A DNA stretch of 5,767 nucleotides from positions 1-5,767 of the forward strand of contig JAEYYQ010000232.1 in NCBI GenBank assembly GCA_023428365.1. Direction: 5' to 3'. Position 1 is the stretch's first letter. Each line of letters begins with the position of its first letter. This stretch comes from Pseudomonadota bacterium. Lineage in GTDB: Bacteria > Pseudomonadota > Alphaproteobacteria > Rhizobiales > Hyphomicrobiaceae. The notes beneath the pieces are model-generated. The model saw nothing but the letters and a program-made list of their open reading frames with translations. It was not told the origin of the DNA and made no database searches. Below, piece after piece: positions 1-5,767 of the stretch. Both the position numbers and the translations under genes were made by a program.

Positions 1-2686
1 CCCCGGTCAGATACAGCGCTCCAAGCGCACCCGCCATGGAAAGAGGCACCGCAAACAGAATGATAATGGGATCGCGGAAGCTTTCGAACTGCGCCGATAG
101 CACGAGATAGATGAAACCGAGCGCCAACACGAACACGAACACCAGGCTCTGTCCGGCCGATTTGAATTCGCGGCTCTGACCGCTCAAATCAGTCTGAACA
201 TTGGCAGGCAGAACCTCACGCGCTGTCCGCTCAAGGAACGTCAACGCCTCGCCAAGAGAATAGCCGGGAGCCAGGTTCGCCTGAATCATGACGGAGCGAA
301 GCTGATTGAATCGCTTCAGTTCCTTCGGCGCCACCGCCTCGGTGATGGTTACGATATTTGAAAGCTGGACCATCTCGCCCGAGGCACCCCGGACGAAAAT
401 CGTCGAGAGCGTTTCAGGTGAGTTCCTGTCGCTGGCCGCGAGCTGCACATAAACATCGTATTGTTCGCCGTCCTGCTCGAAGCGGGTTACGCGGCGTCCG
501 CCTAGTAACGACTCAAGTGTACGACCTACGACAGCCACATCGAGCCCAAGGTCGGCCACCTTGGCGCGGTTGATCTCGATCCGAAACTCGGGCGTGTTGA
601 GCTTCAGATCGGTATCCACACCTTCAAGACCCGGATTTTCGCGGATGCGCTCCAGCATCTTGTCGGCGTAGTCCTGCAACTGCTCGTAGGTTCCCGAGCT
701 CTGGATTACGAACTCCACAGGCCGCGATCCACCGCGCTGGCCGAAAGCAGCGGGACTGGATGCGAAAGCCTGCACGCCGACGATGTCGCGAATTTCGGGA
801 CGAACGATATCGGTCAACTGCTGCTGCTTGCGGTCCCGCTCACTCCAGTCGGACAGGCGGCCGATGGCGAGGAAACGTGACACCTCCGGCATACCATTGA
901 TGACCAGCCGCGAGTTGACTTCCGGAATGGTTGCATAGATCGCATCGACTTCAGCGCTGTAGCGGCTGGTGTATGCGAGCGTCGCACCTTCCGGTCCGGT
1001 CCCGCGAACCAACAGAACGCCGCGATCCTCGGCCGGCGCTAGCTCCGACTTCAGACTGACAAATAGGATGCCGCTCACCACAGCCGCACTGACACCCAGC
1101 CCTACAACGAGCCAGCGCACATTCAGAGCCCCGTTCACGGCTCTGCGGTATCCTGCTTCAAGCCCGGATAGCAGGCGCTCGATCGCATTGGATAATCTGC
1201 CCGGCGTCTCATGGTGCCGTAGCAGTTTCGAGCACATCATCGGCGTCAAGGTGAGCGCAACGAAACCGGACACGAGAACGGCGCCTGCCAACGCCAAGGC
1301 AAATTCAAGAAACAAACGCCCGGTTCGTCCGGACGCGAAAGCAATTGGCGCGTAGACCGCCGTCAACGTCATCGTCATCGCGACGACGGCGAAGCCGATC
1401 TCTTTGGTGCCGTCGATGGCTGCTCTGAGAGGGGTTACGCCGCGTTCGACATGACGGGCTATGTTTTCCAGCACCACGATCGCGTCATCCACCACGAGAC
1501 CGATGGCGAGGACCATGGCGAGCAAGGTCAGCGTATTGATACTGAATCCGAACGCCAGCATCAGCGTGAAAGTGGCGATCAGCGAGATGGGGATCGTGAC
1601 GACCGGAATGATCGAGGCCCGTACCGACCTCAAAAAGAACATGATCACAAGCACGACCAGCACGATCGCTTCGAGGATCGTCGTATAAACCGCTTTGATC
1701 GACCGATCGATGAATACGGCATCGTCATTGCCGATATCTGCCTGCAGACCGTTTGGCAGCGACCGATTGAGTTCAGGTAGAATAGCGCGGACGGCATTCG
1801 ATACGTCCAGCGGGTTTGCTACGGCCTGCTTGATAATGCCAAGCACGATAGCGGGTTGGCCGTTGTACCGGCTGTCACGACGTTCGTCGGCAGCGCCAAG
1901 CTCGACGCGTGCCACCTCACTCATCTTGACCTGGTAGCCATCGGCCCGCTTCACGACGATGTTGCGGAACTCTTCCGGGGTCGTCATGCCGGTTCGAGAC
2001 AGCACGCTGAATTCGCGCTCCTCGCTCTCGATACGGCCGGCAGGCAGCTCGACGTTCTGCGCCCGTAGCGCCGCCTCGATGTCCTGAATAGTCAGGGCAT
2101 ACGCCGCCAGGCGTTCGCGATCGACCCAGATCCGCATAGCATAGCGTCGCTCGCCGAAAATCGTGACGTCGGCGACGCCATTCAGGTTCTTCAGCCGGTC
2201 GACGACATAGCGGTCGACGTAGTCGGTAATCTCAAGCGAATTCATCTGCTCGCTCGTGAAAACGAGATACATCACCGCCTGAGCGTCGGCTTCGACCTTG
2301 GCAATGACAGGCTCGTCGACCTCGTCCGGCAACCGGCCGCGCACACGGCTAACCCGGTCACGGACGTCGCTGGCGGCAACATCCGGAGCAACTTCCGGAC
2401 GGAAACGAACGGTGATGCGGCTGGTCTCGGAGCGGCTGGTGGATTCCAGCACGTCGATGCCGGCAATACCGGCAATCGAGCCCTCGAGGATCTGCGTGAG
2501 CTGGGTCTCGATGATCGTCGCCGAAGCGCCGGGATAGGTGGTGACCACCGAAACGGTCGGCTCATCGACGTTCGGATATTCGCGCACCGTCAGCTTGGTA
2601 TATGAGACGATGCCGAGCAGCACCAGAACCAGGCTGAGTACGGTGGAAAAGACAGGCCGTCGGATGCAGACTTCGATGGGGCTCAT
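1..2686 (-). CDS. RND (HAE-1/AcrB-type) efflux permease, C-terminus cut by window edge
   Basis: Inner-membrane proton/substrate antiporter of a tripartite efflux pump, which takes substrates from the periplasm or inner leaflet and passes them to an outer-membrane channel. I translated the minus strand from the ATG at 2686; the frame stays open for 895 residues to position 1. The N-terminus (MSPIEVCIRRPVFS) followed by TM1 at about 12-30 is typical of the family. TM2 is near 334-354. TM4 carries the proton-relay pair D400-D401 in GLVVDDAIVVLEN, matching AcrB D407/D408. TM7 is about 525-545, TM8 about 848-868, and TM9 is entered at the edge. Two large periplasmic porter/docking loops lie between TM1-TM2 and TM7-TM8. 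About 130-150 residues (rest of TM9 to TM12, including the TM10 lysine region) lie outside. The start overlaps the adaptor stop (ATGA), so translation is probably coupled; no strong Shine-Dalgarno is visible. HAE-1 drug/organic-solvent efflux is more likely than metal (HME) efflux, but the substrate is unknown. Confidence 0.96.
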   Translation of the reverse strand, partial: MSPIEVCIRRPVFSTVLSLVLVLLGIVSYTKLTVREYPNVDEPTVSVVTTYPGASATIIETQLTQILEGSIAGIAGIDVLESTSRSETSRITVRFRPEVAPDVAASDVRDRVSRVRGRLPDEVDEPVIAKVEADAQAVMYLVFTSEQMNSLEITDYVDRYVVDRLKNLNGVADVTIFGERRYAMRIWVDRERLAAYALTIQDIEAALRAQNVELPAGRIESEEREFSVLSRTGMTTPEEFRNIVVKRADGYQVKMSEVARVELGAADERRDSRYNGQPAIVLGIIKQAVANPLDVSNAVRAILPELNRSLPNGLQADIGNDDAVFIDRSIKAVYTTILEAIVLVVLVIMFFLRSVRASIIPVVTIPISLIATFTLMLAFGFSINTLTLLAMVLAIGLVVDDAIVVLENIARHVERGVTPLRAAIDGTKEIGFAVVAMTMTLTAVYAPIAFASGRTGRLFLEFALALAGAVLVSGFVALTLTPMMCSKLLRHHETPGRLSNAIERLLSGLEAGYRRAVNGALNVRWLVVGLGVSAAVVSGILFVSLKSELAPAEDRGVLLVRGTGPEGATLAYTSRYSAEVDAIYATIPEVNSRLVINGMPEVSRFLAIGRLSDWSERDRKQQQLTDIVRPEIRDIVGVQAFASSPAAFGQRGGSRPVEFVIQSSGTYEQLQDYADKMLERIRENPGLEGVDTDLKLNTPEFRIEINRAKVADLGLDVAVVGRTLESLLGGRRVTRFEQDGEQYDVYVQLAASDRNSPETLSTIFVRGASGEMVQLSNIVTITEAVAPKELKRFNQLRSVMIQANLAPGYSLGEALTFLERTAREVLPANVQTDLSGQSREFKSAGQSLVFVFVLALGFIYLVLSAQFESFRDPIIILFAVPLSMAGALGALYLTG

Positions 2687-3786
2687 GAGTTACCAGCCGG
2701 CCCCCGCGCCTGCTGCTGCCGAGAGACCGCCACAGCAATGCCATTGCGCAGCTTGAGCTGTCCGGCGACGACCACCATCGCATCGGCCTGAAGACCGTTG
2801 AGCACCTGGACCTCACCGTTCCCGCGCCGGCCCAGCCTGACCTTGACCTCGACAGCTCGGCCATTCTGCACTTGGTAGACGTACATGTCGCCGCCGCGCG
2901 GAACGATGGCGCTCTCAGGCACCATCACAACTTCACGCGCGCCCAGGCCTTTGACCAGAATGCGTGCGAACAGTCCGGGCCGTAGCGCCAGATCTGGATT
3001 GGGCATCCTGGCTCGCACCTGCAAGGCCCGGCCGTTGACATCCACTTGCGGGTCAATCGCGTAGATCTCGGCTTTGAACGTCCGGCCTGGAACCGCATCG
3101 ACCTCGACGTCGACCTGTTGTCCCAGTGCAACCTGCGTCAACGCGTTTTCGGGAAGTTTGAAATCAACTTTGAGAACATCGATCTTCTCGATGTTGACGA
3201 TGGGCGAACCGATGCTGACGTAGGCGCCGATGGACGCCTTCCTCAAGCCGACGACTCCATCGAATGGCGCCTTGATGGTGTGCTTGCCCAGGCGCACCGA
3301 GGCAAGTTCCAGGGCTGCGCGGGCGGTTTCCAGATTGGCGATCGCCTCGTCCTGCGCCCGTTCGGTGACGTTACCGGTACGCGACAGAGCGCGGGCGCGC
3401 TCCCGATTGGCGGATGCCAAATCAAATCTTGCTTTGGCGTCTGCCACTTCGGCACGTACCAGCGCGTCGTCGAGCTTGATCAGATCGTCACCCGCTTTGA
3501 CGGGCTGCCCCTCTTTGAACTCGAAACTCGCGATGCGACCGGTGATCTCGGACGCGACCTGGACTGATTCATCCGAGGAGAGACTTCCAATTCCCTGCAA
3601 ATCCGACCGGTAGGTTGCTACACGCGCTGGAGTTGCCTCTACCGTGACTGCTGAAGACGCCTGCTGAGCCTTGGGCCGAACAGGGGCTTTCTCGGCGCGC
3701 AGCGCGCCCTGCCACTCCGGGACGAGCGCAAGTGCCAGCGCACCGACGACCAAAAGTGCGGCAGCGACGTATAGGCCTTTGCGCAT
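2683..3786 (-). CDS. RND efflux periplasmic adaptor (membrane fusion protein, AcrA/HlyD-like)
   Basis: Complete 367-residue adaptor that would bridge the RND permease and an outer-membrane channel. An N-terminal hydrophobic segment at about 5-23 has no lipobox cysteine, so it is probably a membrane anchor or a Sec signal and not a lipoprotein signal. The first lipoyl half-motif is about 75-106 (ITGRIASFEFKEGQPVKAGD). The alpha-helical hairpin is about 107-166, and the second lipoyl half is about 167-203 (IKAPFDGVVG). The beta-barrel is about 204-280, with LRPGLFARILV near its end, and the membrane-proximal domain is about 285-360. The hairpin tip fits the channel-docking pattern R-x3-L-x6-S/T with R130, L134 and T141. 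The ATG at 3786 is chosen because AGGAGG ends 4 nt upstream and the hydrophobic N-terminus follows at once. Length is normal for the family. Its stop overlaps the permease start, marking a two-gene operon. Confidence 0.96.
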   Translation of the reverse strand: MRKGLYVAAALLVVGALALALVPEWQGALRAEKAPVRPKAQQASSAVTVEATPARVATYRSDLQGIGSLSSDESVQVASEITGRIASFEFKEGQPVKAGDDLIKLDDALVRAEVADAKARFDLASANRERARALSRTGNVTERAQDEAIANLETARAALELASVRLGKHTIKAPFDGVVGLRKASIGAYVSIGSPIVNIEKIDVLKVDFKLPENALTQVALGQQVDVEVDAVPGRTFKAEIYAIDPQVDVNGRALQVRARMPNPDLALRPGLFARILVKGLGAREVVMVPESAIVPRGGDMYVYQVQNGRAVEVKVRLGRRGNGEVQVLNGLQADAMVVVAGQLKLRNGIAVAVSRQQQARGPAGNS

Positions 3787-3790
3787 TACC

Positions 3791-3796
3791 CCTCCT
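3791..3796 (-). promoter_or_regulatory. Strong Shine-Dalgarno for the adaptor gene
   Basis: On the minus strand AGGAGG (followed by GG) lies 4 nt before the adaptor ATG at 3786. It is a full anti-16S match with slightly short spacing. It argues against the alternative out-of-frame ATG at 3799, whose reading frame would run through this site. Confidence 0.8.
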
Positions 3797-3879
3797 CATT
3801 CACCGCCCAACGAGTTTCAGTGGCGCTTTGAGCTGCCGGTTGCCCGGTAGATCCCATCGCGGCCTGACACCCTAACGGA

Positions 3880-3900
3880 CGACGGGACTTAAACCCGTCG
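3880..3900. repeat. Perfect 7-bp inverted repeat with 7-nt spacer
   Basis: CGACGGG (3880-3886) pairs perfectly with CCCGTCG (3894-3900) around the spacer ACTTAAA. A second short pairing, CTAA (3872-3875) with TTAG (3902-3905), could extend the stem across a small internal loop. It sits about 95-115 nt upstream of the adaptor start. It could be an operator for a dimeric repressor or an RNA hairpin in the leader. On the minus strand the stem and 7-nt loop (TTTAAGT) resemble a tRNA T-arm, but no other tRNA parts are present. Confidence 0.6.
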
Positions 3901-3962
3901 CTTAGCAGCATGACGAACGCTACGATGATTTGTGCTTGAACGGTGGGGCCCCCCTTTCCGTC

Positions 3963-4000
3963 TGCATCGTTGCCAGTTTGCAACGAACATCGCAGATGCA
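3963..4000. repeat. Nested imperfect inverted repeat upstream of the efflux operon
   Basis: The inner arms CGTTGC (3968-3973) and GCAACG (3980-3985) flank a 6-nt spacer. The outer arms TGCAT (3963-3967) and ATGCA (3996-4000) continue the pairing after a 10-nt one-sided bulge. This is a plausible operator or leader hairpin about 180-215 nt upstream of the adaptor start. Function is inferred from position only. Confidence 0.45.
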
Positions 4001-4055
4001 AGATTAGCGGGATGCTGGCTGCACAGCGAGTGTTTTTGCGCCGCACACAAGGGGT

Positions 4056-4080
4056 ATTATCTAAAACTCTCCGTGATCAC
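4056..4080 (-). promoter_or_regulatory. Weak candidate promoter/operator element
   Basis: On the minus strand GATAAT (4061-4056) resembles a -10 box. The palindrome GTGATCAC (4080-4073) lies 11 nt upstream of it, close to where a -35 element would end. No good TTGACA-like -35 is visible, so if this is a promoter it would need an activator or a different sigma factor. It would give a leader of about 260 nt before the adaptor gene. The call is tentative. Confidence 0.22.
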
Positions 4081-4110
4081 ATGCGACTTCGCTTGGCGCA
4101 GTTACGGCCG

Positions 4111-5019
4111 TTAAACCGAGTCGTCGGCATGCACTTCGATAACGCCTGTGGCCCTCTCGAAGTTGTAAACCATCAAATCCGGGCGCTCGCGTTTCAGCCG
4201 TACCGCGAGTCGCCGGCCTTCGAGTTCGTGGGCCCGCACCTCATCGTCCGACCAGACTACCTCGAAGGCGCTATCTGGCTTTTTAGCGGCCATATAGACC
4301 TCACTCCATGCCGCCAGATCGCTCACCAGTTCCGGTGAAATTCCGAGTAGGTCAGGCGGAAAATCACCATCGAGGCCATCCTCCATCGCCCATAGTGGAT
4401 AGGCATAAAACTCGGCCATGAGTTTCACGCGTTTGGCCTGTGCCCTCGCCTTCTCTGTCGCCATAGGGTCGTCGTCGTCGGTGTTGAATGCGCTGAAGCC
4501 ACCACCCGGCTTCAGCGGCTTTCCCAACAACCGCAGCACATAAACGGCGTGCGCGATCAGACCGGCGGCGGCAACAGCGAGCGCTGGCCAGGCAACGTCC
4601 TGCCACGGGACCAATTTGCCCGTGAACCAAGCCCAGATGACAAAGGCAGTCGCCGCCACATACAGCACGAACGCGTTTGTCGATTGCTTCCGCCCTGCCG
4701 CGTCCGGCGGGTCTTCCGCATCGAAATAAACGGGTGCGGCATAGAAAAGATAGATTGCCTGCCCGAGTGCGGACAGCACGAACAGCCAGACAGAGAAATC
4801 CAGCAGCAGCATCAGCGCGACGCCACCCACGAGTATCAAACCCGACGCACACAACAGCCAGTTTGTGCGCGCCGTTTCGGTCCGGCTGGTCTTCTTCATC
4901 GAGATGGCGGCGATCGCCTGATCGAAGAAGCGGGATGTCAGCATCGCTCGCGTGCCGGCATAACCGGCGAACGCATAGAACAGGCCAACAATGCGCAGTG
5001 CAATCTCAGCCGGTTCCAT
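4111..5019 (-). CDS. Membrane protein of unknown function, 302 residues
   Basis: I do not recognise this family with confidence. About five hydrophobic helices are visible in the N-terminal 165 residues: 5-22, 53-73, 76-96, 116-133 and 142-162. A basic stretch follows TM1 (MKKTSRTETARTN, 41-53). After TM5 there is a Gly/Asp-rich linker (GGGFSAFNTDDDDP, about 172-185). A predicted soluble C-terminal domain runs from about 188 to 302, rich in charged residues and Trp, with WAMEDG (210-215), LAAWSEVY (235-242) and EVVWSDDE (253-260) as landmarks. The ATG at 5019 lies 12 nt after the ligase stop. A G-rich run (5026-5030) about 6 nt upstream is a modest ribosome binding site. The layout suggests co-transcription with the ligase, but no enzymatic motif points to a reaction. 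It is an inner-membrane protein by inference; which side the C-terminal domain faces cannot be told. Confidence 0.88.
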   Translation of the reverse strand: MEPAEIALRIVGLFYAFAGYAGTRAMLTSRFFDQAIAAISMKKTSRTETARTNWLLCASGLILVGGVALMLLLDFSVWLFVLSALGQAIYLFYAAPVYFDAEDPPDAAGRKQSTNAFVLYVAATAFVIWAWFTGKLVPWQDVAWPALAVAAAGLIAHAVYVLRLLGKPLKPGGGFSAFNTDDDDPMATEKARAQAKRVKLMAEFYAYPLWAMEDGLDGDFPPDLLGISPELVSDLAAWSEVYMAAKKPDSAFEVVWSDDEVRAHELEGRRLAVRLKRERPDLMVYNFERATGVIEVHADDSV

Positions 5020-5031
5020 TGGACGCCCCCA

Positions 5032-5767
5032 TCAACGTCGCCGAAACTCGCGTTCCGCTTCCGCCCTGAGCGCATTCCTATCGATTTTATTTGTTCCGGC
5101 CAACGGCAGCGCGTCGAGAAAGAAGACCTGGCGCGGGTGTTGATAGGCTGGACCGTTGTCAATCGCCCAGGCCTTGACCCCGGCTTCGTCAACCTCGGCA
5201 CCGATGCGCCGCACCACGAAGGCGACCGGCAGATGCTGCTTTGTCTCGTCCGGCACCGGCACGACGATCGATTGCGCGATGCCAGGATGGCGTTCGAGCA
5301 ACCGCTCGACTTCCACCGGCCAGATGTTCTCGCCGCCGCATACAAACATATCGTCCTCGCGGCCGACGAACCAGTGAAAGCCCCGTTCATCGCGGCGCAC
5401 GACGTCGCCGGAATGATACCAGCCGCCGTCACGGAGGGCCGCGCGCGTCTTATCAGGCAGATTGCGGTAGCCGGCCATCGTCGCGGGGTTGCGCATCTGC
5501 AGCACGCCCTCACCATCGCCCTCCACGACTGAGCCAGACCGGCCGACGAGGCGCGCCTCGACACTTTTGATCGGATAACCGAGCGCGCAATCCGGCGTCG
5601 GATGACCGGCGGGATGCGGTCCATACACGGCAGGTCCGGCTTCCGTGGTGCCGTAGCCGTTTGTAACGTGCGCCTTTGGGAACAGCGCTTTGACGCGCGT
5701 CACCAGCTGCGTGCTGTAGGGCGACGAGCCCATGAAAATTCGCGTGATCCGGTCGAACGCCGCAGGC
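5032..5767 (-). CDS. AMP-forming acyl-CoA synthetase/ligase (ANL superfamily), C-terminal part
   Basis: This is the last 244 residues of an adenylate-forming enzyme that activates a carboxylic acid with ATP and then forms a CoA thioester. The frame is open to the window edge, so the internal ATG at 5733 is not the true start, and the P-loop-like A3 motif and much of the acyl pocket lie outside. Visible core motifs, in fragment numbering: A5 NGYGTTE (36-42); A7 YHSGD with the ribose-binding Asp at 121; A8 hinge region GREDDMFVCGGENIWPVEVE (135-154); and A10 NKIDRNAL, whose Lys at about 227 is the adenylation lysine. The A8 segment has Trp where many relatives have Tyr or Phe (GGENIY/VYP). No carrier-protein domain follows A10 and the protein ends in FRRR, so a free-standing CoA ligase is more likely than an NRPS module. 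The substrate (fatty, aromatic or other acid) cannot be assigned from this part. Confidence 0.94.
   Translation of the reverse strand, partial: PAAFDRITRIFMGSSPYSTQLVTRVKALFPKAHVTNGYGTTEAGPAVYGPHPAGHPTPDCALGYPIKSVEARLVGRSGSVVEGDGEGVLQMRNPATMAGYRNLPDKTRAALRDGGWYHSGDVVRRDERGFHWFVGREDDMFVCGGENIWPVEVERLLERHPGIAQSIVVPVPDETKQHLPVAFVVRRIGAEVDEAGVKAWAIDNGPAYQHPRQVFFLDALPLAGTNKIDRNALRAEAEREFRRR

Larger units (their letters stand above)
3787..4110. other. 324-nt intergenic leader of the efflux operon, no convincing gene
   Basis: This gap separates the membrane-protein stop from the adaptor start. I see no tRNA, no other ncRNA and no clear rho-independent terminator (no GC stem followed by a T-run on the minus strand). 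It holds two notable inverted repeats (3880-3900 and 3963-4000), the 8-bp palindromes GTGATCAC at 4073-4080 and GGGGCCCC at 3945-3952, and the adaptor ribosome binding site. An open frame on the minus strand (4046 to 3786, GTG start) has low-complexity, non-family-like sequence and no ribosome binding site, so I do not call it a gene. The likely roles are promoter and operator sequences for the pump operon; no regulator gene is present in the window. Confidence 0.6.

Noticed and set aside
2562..2864. Minus-strand open frame of 100 codons across the adaptor/permease junction
   Set aside because: It is out of frame with both real genes and Arg/Ser-rich, typical of a shadow frame.
3046..3567. 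Plus-strand open frame of 173 codons
   Set aside because: It lies entirely antisense to the adaptor gene, whose domain pattern is complete, and has no family-like features.
3569..3799. Alternative ATG at 3799 just upstream of the adaptor start
   Set aside because: It is in a different frame, would read through the Shine-Dalgarno of the adaptor, and its product is Arg-rich with no domain.
3880..3900. Possible tRNA gene from the T-arm-like hairpin
   Set aside because: No matching acceptor strand, anticodon arm or D-arm was found at the expected distance upstream on the minus strand.
4104..4111. ACGGCCGT palindrome at the end of the membrane-protein gene as a terminator
   Set aside because: The stem is only an 8-bp self-complementary block with no loop and no following T-run on the minus strand.
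4549..5532. Long plus-strand open frame (327 codons) spanning the ligase and membrane-protein genes
   Set aside because: It is antisense to two well-supported genes, crosses their boundary, and its composition (many Arg, Gln, His) matches the mirror of GC-rich codons. No recognisable motif.
4938..5624. Minus-strand open frame of 228 codons overlapping the ligase
   Set aside because: It is shifted relative to the ligase frame that carries motifs A5, A7, A8 and A10; its product is Arg/Ser/Cys-rich and featureless.

Overview
The window looks like chromosomal DNA from a GC-rich Gram-negative proteobacterium. The evidence is a tripartite RND efflux pump, codon use dominated by G/C-ending codons, and overall protein style. 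An alphaproteobacterium of the Hyphomicrobiales/Bradyrhizobium kind is my best guess, but it rests on general resemblance and not on a marker gene. Every gene I can support is on the minus strand, so transcription runs from high to low coordinates.

In transcription order there are two gene pairs. The first pair is the C-terminal part of an AMP-forming acyl-CoA synthetase/ligase (5767 to 5032, N-terminus outside the window) and, 12 nt later, a 302-residue membrane protein of unknown function (5019 to 4111). The close spacing suggests one operon. A gap of 324 nt (4110 to 3787) follows. It has no convincing gene but holds several inverted repeats, a weak -10-like element and, at its end, a strong Shine-Dalgarno sequence.

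The second pair is a periplasmic adaptor (membrane fusion protein, 3786 to 2683) and an RND/HAE-1-type inner-membrane permease (2686 to 1, cut by the window edge after 895 of an expected 1020 to 1050 residues). They are joined by an ATGA start/stop overlap, the usual adaptor-permease layout of a proton-driven efflux pump. No outer-membrane channel gene is visible. It may lie beyond position 1, or the pump may use a TolC-type channel encoded elsewhere.

I see no RNA gene, insertion sequence, CRISPR array, phage gene or clear rho-independent terminator. Most of the window is ordinary. The parts worth a second look are the uncharacterised membrane protein paired with the ligase, the dyad-rich leader of the pump operon, and a permease whose pocket-loop region differs from AcrB. 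I found no clear sign of an undescribed multi-gene system.
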